A stretch of DNA of 64,000 nucleotides from Maribacter sp. ACAM166. GTDB taxonomy: Bacteria > Bacteroidota > Bacteroidia > Flavobacteriales > Flavobacteriaceae. Positions within the stretch are counted from its first letter, which is position 1; each line of letters opens with the position of its first letter. The stretch spans positions 124,001 to 188,000 of the forward strand of contig NZ_VAUW01000005.1 of the NCBI RefSeq assembly GCF_005771495.1. The letters are read 5' to 3'. The position numbers were made by a program, and so were the translations under genes. The notes beneath the pieces were generated by a model. That model searched no databases and was not told the origin of the DNA. It was given only the letters and a program-made list of their open reading frames with translations. Positions 28,671 to 37,548 of the stretch are shown piece after piece.

Positions 28671-29013
28671 TCTAGTGTTCATTTCTAAATCAAAGTTAAA
28701 TGTACTGATATTTAAAGAAACGAAACCTTAATGATTGTATGTTTTAGGGAGTAGATAAATTATATCAAGTTCAATCTGAATCTCATCTATTTTCGGTTAG
28801 AATTAAAAGTGAATTACGATTTTTGAATTTAAAAAAAAGAATAGAATATGGTTTATTACTATAAAAATTGAGAGGATTTTATATACAATGGTTGTTGTTT
28901 TAAGTCTGATTTCAGATAAGTAGAGAGATATACATTACTATTTTTTAAAGCAACTTAAAAAATATATTAAAATATAAGAAAAGTAATCTATTTTCACTCT
29001 ATTTAATACCGTT
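28671..29013. other. Divergent intergenic region, nothing recognised
   Basis: This very AT-rich 343-nt gap separates the M20 peptidase from a sensor kinase transcribed the other way. It must hold both promoters, but no clean TTG/TAnnTTTG pair, hairpin or small gene could be singled out. Confidence 0.5.
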
Positions 29014-30303
29014 ATGGAAGAAGTAGGAGTTTATGTAAAGCAAGGAGATAAAGTACATTTCTCATTTAAGCGAATTAAATACTTAGCAAGTTTGCTTATT
29101 GGGTCAATGACCTTAGGCATTATTATGCATACCCTGATGTATTATAGGACCTTTGGTTTGGGTATTATGGTTTATTGTGATTTGCTATATTTAGTAGTTA
29201 TTGCAATTTTGGCAATATTATATATTTTAAAGGTTATCAAGTTAACAACCTTCCTTGTGATTATTTCTTATTTGATACTTTTCTCCTATGCGCTAGTTTT
29301 ACCGTTTCTATTTAAGCTAGAAGATTTTAGCTTTTACTCTTATTTTCTGGAAATACAGTTTTTGATTATGTTATTTGGTCTTATCCTAACCATTGGAGTT
29401 AGGCCATACCATGATTTAATTTTGGGAGCACTTAACATAGTATTTGCTACTATTTGTATTTTTATTGTGCAAGAGTTTCAAGTTGAAACATTTCTGTATT
29501 ACGTGTCCATTGTAACAGCAAAATGTATTATTTGTTATGTGATTTTTGAACAGTTTTTTAAGCTAAGAAGAAAAATGAAAAAACATAATGAAACTATTAT
29601 AAAGCAGAATGCGGAACTTTTGGAGTTGACCAATTTTAGAAAGGACATTATTAGAATTATTGCACATGATCTACGTAATCCTGTTAATCAAATAGCATCC
29701 TTACTTGATGTGGAAACATATAGTGAAACTGAAGAAGAACGAAATGAAATCATGGGTCATATGAGAAACTCTGTAGGCACTGCCTATAATATGCTAGAGA
29801 ATCTTTTGAATTGGGCCATGCAGAATGATGACTCTTTAAAAGAATTTACCATGATTAATGTTGAGGACCTTATTCTTTCAGTTGAAAACCAATTGTCGGA
29901 TGAGCTGGTTCATAAAAGGATTAAGATTGTTAAAAGAATTGGTTTTAATGAAGAAATATTCTACTCCAAAAATGTAATTGAATCTGTTACTAGAAACTTA
30001 CTGCTAAACGCAGTTAAATTTTCGCCTATGGATAATGACATTATCGTTTATTTAGAAAATAGGGACACAAATTTCAGTCTAAAGTTTTTTAATAAAATTG
30101 AAATGACTGAAATAGAAAATATTGATAGATACACTACAGATAAAATACCATTGCAAAGTACAAATGGAACGAATAACGAGATAGGTTCTGGCAACGGATT
30201 GTTGGTGTGTCGTGAAATGTTGGAAAAAAATAATGGTAAACTAACACTAGAGTTAAAAGATGATGGTGTATTTGCAACAGTCTATGTTACTAAAGTGCTT
30301 TAG
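29014..30303 (+). CDS. Membrane sensor histidine kinase
   Basis: This 429-residue kinase has about six TM helices in residues 22-182, a short coiled-coil linker, then the phosphoacceptor helix with H218 in IIAHDLRNPVNQI. The HATPase domain has an N box RNLLLNAVKFSP (about 327-338) and G2 GSGNGLLVCREML (391-403). The usual G1 box DxGxG is absent: at that place the protein reads KFFNKIEMTEIENID. ATP binding may therefore be altered. No response regulator is adjacent; the partner is unknown. Confidence 0.88.
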   Translation: MEEVGVYVKQGDKVHFSFKRIKYLASLLIGSMTLGIIMHTLMYYRTFGLGIMVYCDLLYLVVIAILAILYILKVIKLTTFLVIISYLILFSYALVLPFLFKLEDFSFYSYFLEIQFLIMLFGLILTIGVRPYHDLILGALNIVFATICIFIVQEFQVETFLYYVSIVTAKCIICYVIFEQFFKLRRKMKKHNETIIKQNAELLELTNFRKDIIRIIAHDLRNPVNQIASLLDVETYSETEEERNEIMGHMRNSVGTAYNMLENLLNWAMQNDDSLKEFTMINVEDLILSVENQLSDELVHKRIKIVKRIGFNEEIFYSKNVIESVTRNLLLNAVKFSPMDNDIIVYLENRDTNFSLKFFNKIEMTEIENIDRYTTDKIPLQSTNGTNNEIGSGNGLLVCREMLEKNNGKLTLELKDDGVFATVYVTKVL

Positions 30304-30462
30304 ATTTTAGTTAATCGGAGCTGGGTTTAGGTAGAATTAAAAAGGTTGAAATAATTCAGATTATGGTTTATACTTTATTTTTATCAAAACCTATTGCCCT
30401 GTATTCATAACCAATAGAACAAAATATAAATATTTCGTAGGCCTATAGTATCCTTTAGGCTA

Positions 30463-30690
30463 TTAATTTGCTCGTTTCTTTACCACGCTAATGACTAGTA
30501 ATCGTATTAAAAGTATATAGGGAAAGCCGTGTAGAACTACATCGAACCAATCCATAAAGCCCATACCATTGGCTCCGCCTATAATCCATTGGAGTTTGCC
30601 CCAAATATGTGGTTCTGGGAAAAAAGGTGCCATACCCAAGGTTAGGCATAAAAGGATAATTAGTTTCCAATTGTTTACAAACTCTTTCAT
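30463..30690 (-). CDS. Small membrane protein at the end of the trp operon
   Basis: This 75-residue protein has two hydrophobic segments (about residues 9-25, LIILLCLTLGMAPFF, and 52-70), with a conserved-looking loop PHIWGKLQWIIGGANG between them. Similar short proteins occur in other Flavobacteria, often labelled as RND-transporter-like, but no function is known. It starts 1 nt after the trpA stop codon, so it must be read from the trp transcript. Confidence 0.72.
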   Translation of the reverse strand: MKEFVNNWKLIILLCLTLGMAPFFPEPHIWGKLQWIIGGANGMGFMDWFDVVLHGFPYILLIRLLVISVVKKRAN

Positions 30691-30691
30691 A

Positions 30692-31456
30692 TTAACGTAT
30701 TTGTTTTATGAATTCAGGTATTGCATCAACCCCTTTAGCTGTAATATGTTTTATAAAAGCTGAACCAATAATAGCTCCATTTGTAGTTTTGGTAGCTTGT
30801 TGAAAGGTTTCCGCGTCCTTGATACCAAAGCCAATAATCTGTGGGGTTTTTAAATTCATCTTGAAAATTCGCTCAAAATAGATTTCTTGTTCTTGCCCAA
30901 AACCAGATTTTGATCCAGTAACACTAGCGGAACTTACCATATAGATAAATCCGTCTGAAGCTTTATCAATCTGGCGTATTCGTTCATCGCTCGTTTGTGG
31001 GGTAATAAGAAATATATTGCGTAAACCGTATTTTTTGAATATTGCCTCATATTCCGATTGATAAACATCTAATGGTAGATCTGGCATAATGATGCCGTCA
31101 ATACCAATTTCTTCACACTTTTTACAAAATGCCTCAACACCGTATTGTAGCAACGGGTTGAAATATCCCATAACAATCAATGGAATAGAAACCGATTTAC
31201 GAATATCTTTCAGTTGATCAAAAAGTATTTCTGTAGTCATCCCATTTTTCAATGCTGCAGTAGAGCTTTCTTGAATAGTGGGGCCGTCTGCTAAAGGATC
31301 ACTAAATGGTAGGCCAATTTCAATCATATCGACACCGTTCTTCTCTAAATCTTGTATGATTTGAACGGTATCGTTAAGTGCTGGATAGCCTGCTGTAAAG
31401 TATATGGAAAGAAGTTTTTCATCTTCTTTTAATTTATTGTTTATTCTATTGTTCAT
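30692..31456 (-). CDS. trpA: Tryptophan synthase alpha chain
   Basis: This 254-residue TIM-barrel subunit splits indole-3-glycerol phosphate into indole and glyceraldehyde 3-phosphate. The catalytic acids are E46 in MIEIGLPFSDPLADGP and D57 in the same motif. GFIYMVSSASVTGSKSGFG and the phosphate-binding IIGFGIKDA and GAIIGSAF follow in order. It lies 4 nt after trpB, with which it forms the alpha2-beta2 channel complex. Confidence 0.97.
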   Translation of the reverse strand: MNNRINNKLKEDEKLLSIYFTAGYPALNDTVQIIQDLEKNGVDMIEIGLPFSDPLADGPTIQESSTAALKNGMTTEILFDQLKDIRKSVSIPLIVMGYFNPLLQYGVEAFCKKCEEIGIDGIIMPDLPLDVYQSEYEAIFKKYGLRNIFLITPQTSDERIRQIDKASDGFIYMVSSASVTGSKSGFGQEQEIYFERIFKMNLKTPQIIGFGIKDAETFQQATKTTNGAIIGSAFIKHITAKGVDAIPEFIKQIR

Positions 31457-31460
31457 GTTC

Positions 31461-32645
31461 TTATGCTAGCTTGAAATAATCTATATAGGTGCTCAAATCT
31501 TTATCACCTCGTCCCGAAAGACTTATGACTACTATATCATCTGGTTTGAATTTCTTATGGTCAAAAATAGCAAAGGCATGTCCTGTTTCAATGGCTGGTA
31601 TGATTCCTTCTAATTGTGACAATTCTAAGCCTGCGGCCATTGCTTCGTCATCTGTAGCAGAATAAAATTCTGCACGCCCAGATGTATGTAAATGCGAGTG
31701 CATAGGTCCTACTCCAGGATAATCTAAACCGGCAGAAATAGAATAGGGTTCTGTAATTTGTCCGTCAACGGTTTGCATTAACATGGTTTTGCAACCATGG
31801 ATGATACCTACTTTTCCTAGTGCGGATGTAGCCGCACTTTCTCCGGATTCAATTCCTTTACCTGCTGCTTCCACAGCGATGATGCCAACTTCCGGTTCAT
31901 GAAGAAAATGGTAGTAGGTGCCAGCGGCGTTACTTCCGCCACCTATACAGGCAACGACATAATCAGGATTTTCACGTCCTTCTTTTTCTTTTAACTGCCA
32001 TTTAATTTCTTCCGATATAATCGATTGAAAACGTGTAACCATATCAGGATAGGGGTGTGGCCCAATAGCAGAGCCTATAATATAATACGTATCTACTGGA
32101 TTGTTGACCCAATCCCTTATGGCTTCGTTGGTTGCATCTTTCAGGGTTCTACTTCCCGATTTTGCAGGTCTTACCTCTGCACCCAACATTTTCATTCGGG
32201 CTACATTTGGGGCTTGACGAGCAATATCAATTTCACCCATATATACAATACATTCCAGACCCATAAGTGCACAAACAGTTGCTGTTGCAACCCCATGTTG
32301 ACCTGCACCAGTTTCTGCAATAATTCTAGTTTTGCCCAGTTTTTGGGCCATAAGAATTTGACCAATTGTATTGTTAATCTTATGCGCACCGGTATGGTTG
32401 AGGTCTTCCCGTTTTAGATAAATTTTGCAACCGTGTTTCTCAGATAAACGTTTTGCAAAATATAGAGGAGATGGTCTACCTACATAATCCTTTAAAAGCT
32501 GATGAAATTCTTTTTGAAAAGATTCTTCATACATTATTTCAAGATAATTACGACGTAATTCTTCAACGTTGGGGTACAACATTTCGGGAATAAATGCACC
32601 GCCAAACTCACCGTAATATCCTTTTTCGTCAACATTGTAATTCAT
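31461..32645 (-). CDS. trpB: Tryptophan synthase beta chain
   Basis: This 394-residue PLP enzyme condenses indole with serine. The PLP lysine is K89 in [28 protein letters not shown], the phosphate loop [11 protein letters not shown] and SLSGRGDKD are all intact. It overlaps trpF by 4 nt and precedes trpA. Confidence 0.98.
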   Translation of the reverse strand: MNYNVDEKGYYGEFGGAFIPEMLYPNVEELRRNYLEIMYEESFQKEFHQLLKDYVGRPSPLYFAKRLSEKHGCKIYLKREDLNHTGAHKINNTIGQILMAQKLGKTRIIAETGAGQHGVATATVCALMGLECIVYMGEIDIARQAPNVARMKMLGAEVRPAKSGSRTLKDATNEAIRDWVNNPVDTYYIIGSAIGPHPYPDMVTRFQSIISEEIKWQLKEKEGRENPDYVVACIGGGSNAAGTYYHFLHEPEVGIIAVEAAGKGIESGESAATSALGKVGIIHGCKTMLMQTVDGQITEPYSISAGLDYPGVGPMHSHLHTSGRAEFYSATDDEAMAAGLELSQLEGIIPAIETGHAFAIFDHKKFKPDDIVVISLSGRGDKDLSTYIDYFKLA

Positions 32646-33268
32646 AGCGCTACTTTAAATAGTTGTAATTCAATAATTTTTTTCAACCCCGGCTCCAATT
32701 CAAATTTACTGTTCACATCAATGGCATGACAGTATTTAGATTCTGGTAATTCCATAAATTCTTTAATCTGAACCATATTTTCTAAGCCAATACCACCACT
32801 TAAAAAGTATGGTTTTGTAGATGGATATTTTTTTAAAACAGTCCAGTCGAAGGTATAACCATTCCCTCCGGGTAATTTACCTTTGGTATCAAATAGGTAA
32901 TAATCGCATACCTTTTCAAAAGGTTTCAACGAGTCAAAATCAAATTCGTCTTTTATTAAAAAAACTTTTATAATATCAACCTTCTGATTGATATTTTTCA
33001 ATTCCGAAGAAATTTTAGCACAGTATTCTGGACTTTCATGACCATGGAACTGTAATCCTTGTAATTGGTATTTTTTTACAGTCTCTATGATATAATCGAA
33101 CTCAGCATCAACAAAAACTCCAATTTTATTTATGTTATGAGGAATATCAGGTATTTCTCTTTCAAAGAATCTTGAAGAATGTTCCCAAAAAATAAAACCA
33201 AGATAGTCTGGACGTAATTGTGCAACTTCAGACGTATTCAATTTCATTCCACAGACTTTTAGCTTCAT
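32642..33268 (-). CDS. trpF: Phosphoribosylanthranilate isomerase
   Basis: This 208-residue beta/alpha-barrel enzyme performs the Amadori rearrangement before indole formation. The catalytic Cys lies in the N-terminal LKVCGMK, and the catalytic Asp in [15 protein letters not shown] (residues about 123-137). The phosphate site [11 protein letters not shown] and C-terminal [15 protein letters not shown] are typical. It overlaps trpC by 1 nt and trpB by 4 nt. Confidence 0.96.
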   Translation of the reverse strand: MKLKVCGMKLNTSEVAQLRPDYLGFIFWEHSSRFFEREIPDIPHNINKIGVFVDAEFDYIIETVKKYQLQGLQFHGHESPEYCAKISSELKNINQKVDIIKVFLIKDEFDFDSLKPFEKVCDYYLFDTKGKLPGGNGYTFDWTVLKKYPSTKPYFLSGGIGLENMVQIKEFMELPESKYCHAIDVNSKFELEPGLKKIIELQLFKVAL

Positions 33269-34056
33269 TACGATTTTTTTAATTTTTTAATAAATTCTAT
33301 CGCACTTTGCCCAGGGTTCTCAGTTTTCATAAAATTCTCTCCAATTAAAAATCCTTTGTAACCATATTCCTTTAATTCTTGAATCGCTGCAATAGTACTG
33401 ATGCCACTTTCAGAAACTTTCACAAAATCATCGGGGATCAATTTAGATAGTGATTTACTTGTATCAAGACTGACTTCAAAAGTTTTTAGGTTGCGGTTAT
33501 TTACCCCCAACATATCTAGACTTGGCATGATAGATTTGTGTAGTTCTTCTTTATTATGCACTTCTAACAGCACATCCAATCCTAAACTTTTGGCAAGTTC
33601 AGAAAAGGTTTTGATTTCTTGTCTCGTTAAAATAGCGGCAATTAACAGTATAACATCTGCACCATATGCTTTCGCTTCTATAATCTGATATTCGCTAATA
33701 ATGAATTCTTTTCGCAACAAGGGTAATTCTACAGATGCTCGTGCCAAAACCAAATCTTCTAATGAGCCGCCAAAGTACTTAATATCGGTTAAGACACTAA
33801 TGCCACAAACGCCAGCTTTATTATATCCTTTTGCTACTAGGCCTACATTGGCATCTTGGTTTATACTCGATTTTGAGGGAGATCTACGCTTAAATTCAGA
33901 AATAATACCAGTGTCACTTTGCTTCAATGCAGTAGACAAAGAGTTTGTCTCTCTTTCAAACAGAGCCGATGCCTCATATTGTGATACTGGAATTATAGAT
34001 TTTTTTAAATCGACCTCCTTGCGTTTATCCGCTACTATTTTTGAAAGTATATCCAT
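33268..34056 (-). CDS. trpC: Indole-3-glycerol-phosphate synthase
   Basis: The 262-residue reading starts at the ATG at 34056 (MDILSKIVADKRKEVDLKK), which is the family N-terminus; an earlier in-frame ATG is seven codons upstream. Key motifs are ISEFKRRSPSKSSIN (substrate Lys), VLTDIKYFGGSLEDL, LLRKEFIISEYQI, MLGVNNRNLKTFEV and VSESGISTIA. The enzyme is separate from TrpF, not fused. An 80-nt gap separates it from trpD. Confidence 0.96.
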   Translation of the reverse strand: MDILSKIVADKRKEVDLKKSIIPVSQYEASALFERETNSLSTALKQSDTGIISEFKRRSPSKSSINQDANVGLVAKGYNKAGVCGISVLTDIKYFGGSLEDLVLARASVELPLLRKEFIISEYQIIEAKAYGADVILLIAAILTRQEIKTFSELAKSLGLDVLLEVHNKEELHKSIMPSLDMLGVNNRNLKTFEVSLDTSKSLSKLIPDDFVKVSESGISTIAAIQELKEYGYKGFLIGENFMKTENPGQSAIEFIKKLKKS

Positions 34057-34160
34057 AAGGTAGTTTTTGGTTGTCACACCTATTATCCCGAAGGAATCTA
34101 TTTTTTAAGGCCTATAAGTGACAGATTACTTTGTCGCAAAAAGCTCCGCCTATTGACATT

Positions 34161-35156
34161 TTAATTTCTACTTAATTCCTGTATTTTTTTTAAGCTTGCT
34201 AAGCCTTTTCCTCTTAACAAAGATTCTTTAGCTCTTTCAAAACCTTGAATGGGTGTTAGCCCTTCTACTGTAGCAATGGCAATACCAGCGTTGGCACATA
34301 CTACATTGTTCTGCGCTTCCGTACCTCTACCTTGTAAAACATTCAGAAATATTTGAGCAGAGTCCTCAATAGAGTCGCCACCAACGATGTCTGCTTGATT
34401 TATTTGTTTCACACCAAAATCAGACGGTTTTAACATGCTTTCTTTTTTGTTTGAAATGGTTTTGGTATTTCCTGTTAATGAGATTTCGTCGTAGCCATCT
34501 AACGCATGTAAAACCGTAAAATTTTTATCGGTCTTTTGATAAAGATATCCGTACATACGAGCAAGTTCTAAATTAAACACGCCTACCATTTGATTTTTTG
34601 GAAATGCCGGATTCACCATAGGTCCTAACATGTTAAAGAACGTTTTTACACCTAAATCTTTACGAATGGGAGCCACGTTTTTCATTGCTGGATGGAATAA
34701 GGGTGCATGCAGCACACAAATTCCCGCTTCATCGATACATTTTTCTAGAAAGTCGGCTTCATTACTAAACTTAATACCTAGAAACTCCATCACATTACTA
34801 CTACCGCATTTAGATGAAACTCCGTAGTTACCATGTTTGGTCACTTTTACACCAGCACCAGCTGTAACAAAAGAGGCCAGAGTTGAAATATTGAATGTGT
34901 CTTTACCATCACCACCGGTTCCACATAAATCAATTGGATTATAGGCTGATAAATCAACGGACAAACACAAATCTAATAATGCATCTCTAAAACCTTCTAG
35001 TTCTTCAATGGTGATGCTGCGCATCATGTAAACCGTTAAAAAGGCCGCTATTTGACTCGTATTATAATCTCCTTTTGCGATATTGACCAAAATATGCTTT
35101 GCATCATCCTTGGAAAGAATTTCGTGATTTATAAGTTTATTTAGTGTATCTTTCAT
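34161..35156 (-). CDS. trpD: Anthranilate phosphoribosyltransferase
   Basis: This 331-residue enzyme attaches phosphoribose to anthranilate. The PRPP site DLCGTGGDGKDTFNIST (residues about 76-92) and the anthranilate/metal segment VTKHGNYGVSSKCGSS are intact, as is the FNMLGPMVNP motif (about 180-189). It is encoded separately from the glutamine amidotransferase trpG, 67 nt downstream of it. Confidence 0.97.
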   Translation of the reverse strand: MKDTLNKLINHEILSKDDAKHILVNIAKGDYNTSQIAAFLTVYMMRSITIEELEGFRDALLDLCLSVDLSAYNPIDLCGTGGDGKDTFNISTLASFVTAGAGVKVTKHGNYGVSSKCGSSNVMEFLGIKFSNEADFLEKCIDEAGICVLHAPLFHPAMKNVAPIRKDLGVKTFFNMLGPMVNPAFPKNQMVGVFNLELARMYGYLYQKTDKNFTVLHALDGYDEISLTGNTKTISNKKESMLKPSDFGVKQINQADIVGGDSIEDSAQIFLNVLQGRGTEAQNNVVCANAGIAIATVEGLTPIQGFERAKESLLRGKGLASLKKIQELSRN

Positions 35157-35223
35157 TTTCTTGATAGTATTAAGAATTTAGTGCTAAGTATAAAATAAAT
35201 CGTATTCCCTTAGTATCCTTTTA

Positions 35224-35850
35224 CTAAGCTTTAGCGTTCAACCAATTCTCTAACATTTTTTTCCCATGTGGCGTTAATACAGATTCTGGATGAAATTGTA
35301 CAGCATGAACATCATAGGTTTTATGGCGTAAAGACATGATTTGTCCGTTGTCATCAACTGAGGTAACTTCTAAAATATCTGGCAGTTCTGGGTTTACGAC
35401 CCAAGAATGATATCTGCCTACTTCAATTTCAGTTGGTAGACCTTTAAAAATAACATCCTCTTTTATAATTTTGATTTTAGTGGCAATACCGTGATAAACA
35501 GTATCTAAATTAATAAGTGAGCCACCAAATACTTCTGCAATAGCCTGTTGCCCAAGGCAAACACCAAAAATACTTTTGGTCGGTGCGTATCTAGCAATAA
35601 TTTCCTTCAACAACCCTGCTTCATCTGGTATACCAGGACCTGGAGAAAGAACAATTTTATCAAAAGCTTCCACTTCTTCTAAAGTGAGTTGGTCGTTTCG
35701 TTTTACAATGACTTCACAATCTAATTCTTCTAAATAGTGAACCAGGTTGTACGTAAAACTATCGTAATTATCTATGACTAAAATGGGCCCACCTGACCTC
35801 CCCATTTGAGAGAAGTTAGATTGTTTGTTATTTTTTTTTGTATCGTTCAT
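35224..35850 (-). CDS. trpG: Anthranilate synthase component II (glutamine amidotransferase)
   Basis: This 208-residue subunit delivers ammonia from glutamine to TrpE. The class I amidotransferase triad is visible: Cys in FGVCLGQQAIAE, His and Glu in VHAVQFHPESVLTPHG. The oxyanion region LSPGPGIPDEAG is also present. The family usually starts right at VIDNYDSFTYNL, but here about 22 residues precede it (MNDTKKNNKQSNFSQMGRSG). This extension is odd and may derive from an inserted repeat sequence. Start codon choice is uncertain, since no ATG lies closer than the Met at residue 16. Confidence 0.95.
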   Translation of the reverse strand: MNDTKKNNKQSNFSQMGRSGGPILVIDNYDSFTYNLVHYLEELDCEVIVKRNDQLTLEEVEAFDKIVLSPGPGIPDEAGLLKEIIARYAPTKSIFGVCLGQQAIAEVFGGSLINLDTVYHGIATKIKIIKEDVIFKGLPTEIEVGRYHSWVVNPELPDILEVTSVDDNGQIMSLRHKTYDVHAVQFHPESVLTPHGKKMLENWLNAKA

Positions 35851-35901
35851 TTTTAAATTTCAACTATTCGTAAGGCATGGTTTATAGTCTCCCTTAAGGA
35901 G

Positions 35902-37299
35902 TTAAATGTCCTCCGCGATTTCTAATGCCTTAGTCAAAGCGCCCAATTTATTATAAGTTTCCTGTAATTCGTTTTCTGGATTAGAAGCAGCTACTATTCC
36001 CGCTCCTGCCTGATAGTGTAGTTTATGGTTTTTACTAAGAAAAGTTCGTATCATAATGGCATGATTAAAGTTGCCGTTGAAATCCATGAAACCGATTGCA
36101 CCACCGTAATAACCCCTACTTGTTTTCTCGTATTTTTCAATTAATTGCATGGCCATGTGCTTTGGTGCACCACTTAAGGTACCTGCTGGAAATGTGTCTG
36201 CTACCACTTTCATTGTAGATCTATCACTTTTTTTCATTCCGGTAACTTTCGATACCAAATGTATAACGTGTGAGAAAAACTGTACTTCCCGGTAATTTTC
36301 TACCTGTACCACATTACCATTTCTGCTTAGGTCATTTCGTGCCAAATCTACCAGCATCACATGCTCACTGTTTTCTTTATCATCACTTTTTAATTCTTTG
36401 GCCAGTTCAGCATCCTGTTCGTCATTCCCAGTTCTTTTAAAGGTGCCTGCTATAGGGTGTATTTCTGCTTTTCCATCACTGACAATTAATTGTGCCTCTG
36501 GTGAACTTCCAAAGATTTTAAAATCGCCATAATCAAAATAGAATAAATAGGGAGAAGGGTTTACCGAACGTAAAGCCCTATATACATTGAATTCATCACC
36601 TTTAAACCCTTGAGAAAACCTTCGGCTTAAAACCAGTTGAAAAACATCGCCACGTTGACAGTGTTTTTTAGCTAAGGCAACTTGTTCTCTGTATTCCTCT
36701 TCCTCTAAATTAGATTGTGGTTCACCTTCTATCTTGAAATTATAGGTAGCAAAATTTTTAATATTTAAAAGTTGCTCTAATTCTGGTATATTATTTTCAG
36801 TTTCATAGCAATGAGCGAAAAGATAGGCCTCATTTTTAAAATGATTGATGGCAATAATATTTTGGTAGACCGCATAGTAGATATCCGGTATATGGATAGA
36901 GTCCTTTTTTACGGTTAAATTAACATCTTCAAAATACCGTACGGCATCATAGGCCATATAGCCAAAAAGGCCGTTGTTGATGAACTTAAAATCATTACTA
37001 TCGGCCTTAAATGCTTTACTGAAAGCATCTATAATTTCTACAACATTTGTGTTTTCATCAATTGAAAATTCTTCGATAGCCCCATCTGGGAAATTTTTAG
37101 TTACCGTTTCGTTTTCAATTTTTATAGAAGCTATAGGATTGCAGCAGATATAGGAGAAACTATTATCATTGGCGTGATAGTCACTACTCTCCAATAAAAT
37201 ACTATTTGGAAAACGGTCTCTAATTTTCAAATAGACACTTACCGGAGTTAGAGTGTCCGCAAGAATTTTTTTATGATATGTTTTAAATTGATAGGCCAT
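35902..37299 (-). CDS. trpE: Anthranilate synthase component I
   Basis: This 465-residue subunit converts chorismate to anthranilate. The chorismate-binding domain is intact: GDVFQLVLSRRF, GSSPEAQLIV, HPIAGTFKRTGND, DLARNDLSRNG, FPAGTLSGAPKHMAM, and GAIGFMDFNGNFNHAIMIRT. The N-terminal LLESSD element binds tryptophan in feedback-sensitive enzymes, so it is probably inhibited by tryptophan. It is the first structural gene of the operon, 76 nt downstream of a Trp-rich leader peptide with an attenuator. Confidence 0.97.
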   Translation of the reverse strand: MAYQFKTYHKKILADTLTPVSVYLKIRDRFPNSILLESSDYHANDNSFSYICCNPIASIKIENETVTKNFPDGAIEEFSIDENTNVVEIIDAFSKAFKADSNDFKFINNGLFGYMAYDAVRYFEDVNLTVKKDSIHIPDIYYAVYQNIIAINHFKNEAYLFAHCYETENNIPELEQLLNIKNFATYNFKIEGEPQSNLEEEEYREQVALAKKHCQRGDVFQLVLSRRFSQGFKGDEFNVYRALRSVNPSPYLFYFDYGDFKIFGSSPEAQLIVSDGKAEIHPIAGTFKRTGNDEQDAELAKELKSDDKENSEHVMLVDLARNDLSRNGNVVQVENYREVQFFSHVIHLVSKVTGMKKSDRSTMKVVADTFPAGTLSGAPKHMAMQLIEKYEKTSRGYYGGAIGFMDFNGNFNHAIMIRTFLSKNHKLHYQAGAGIVAASNPENELQETYNKLGALTKALEIAEDI

Positions 37300-37305
37300 A
37301 GGTAC

Positions 37306-37379
37306 TTTTATAAAATAAGGAAGGCTTGTCGTGATGACAAGCCTTTATATAGTTTTACTACAATGATGCTTAGCTCACG
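37306..37379 (-). promoter_or_regulatory. trp attenuator: terminator and competing antiterminator
   Basis: On the minus strand, AAGGCTTGTC (37345-37336) pairs with GACAAGCCTT (37330-37321) around the loop ATCAC. A U-rich tail (CCTTATTTTATA) follows, ahead of trpE. An alternative pairing joins CGTG and AAGC (37379-37376, 37371-37368), just after the leader peptide's stop, with GCTT and CACG (37342-37339, 37333-37330), destroying the terminator. Stalling at the Trp codons would leave this 5' arm free; reading to the stop would cover it. The pairing was found by eye. Confidence 0.75.
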
Positions 37380-37431
37380 TTGTTGTTCGTAAGTTGTTCC
37401 ACCACCAAGTATTTACAATTAAATTGTTCAT
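37375..37431 (-). CDS. trpL: trp operon leader peptide
   Basis: This 18-residue reading frame, MNNLIVNTWWWNNLRTTT, contains three consecutive Trp codons (TGGTGGTGG, 37407-37399). It begins within a few bases of the predicted transcription start from the promoter at 37439-37468, so the message is almost leaderless. It stops 75 nt before trpE, and its stop codon lies inside the antiterminator 5' arm. This is the layout of ribosome-mediated attenuation. Confidence 0.82.
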   Translation of the reverse strand: MNNLIVNTWWWNNLRTTT

Positions 37432-37438
37432 TTCGCAT

Positions 37439-37468
37439 CAAATATAGAAAGGAATTTTAAACCTACAA
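37439..37468 (-). promoter_or_regulatory. Promoter of the trp operon
   Basis: On the minus strand TTG (37468-37466), 19 nt, then TATATTTG (37446-37439): an exact Bacteroidota-type promoter directly in front of the leader peptide ATG. Confidence 0.75.
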
Positions 37469-37490
37469 ACTTTGTTTATGTGAAAAATAA

Positions 37491-37518
37491 AAATCCCTTT
37501 AATATTTTAAAGGGATTT
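37491..37518 (-). terminator. Intrinsic terminator of the YceI gene
   Basis: The stem aaatccctttaa / ttaaagggattt with a 4-nt loop is followed on the minus strand by TTTATTTTTC. It isolates the yceI transcript from the trp promoter 25 nt further on. Confidence 0.8.
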
Positions 37519-37548
37519 AAAATTAGATACTATCTAATAGTCAAATTG

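Noticed and set aside
30435-30465. Imperfect hairpin (TAGGCCTA...TAGGCTA) after the trp operon as a terminator
   Set aside because: The stem is short and mismatched and no T-run follows on the minus strand.
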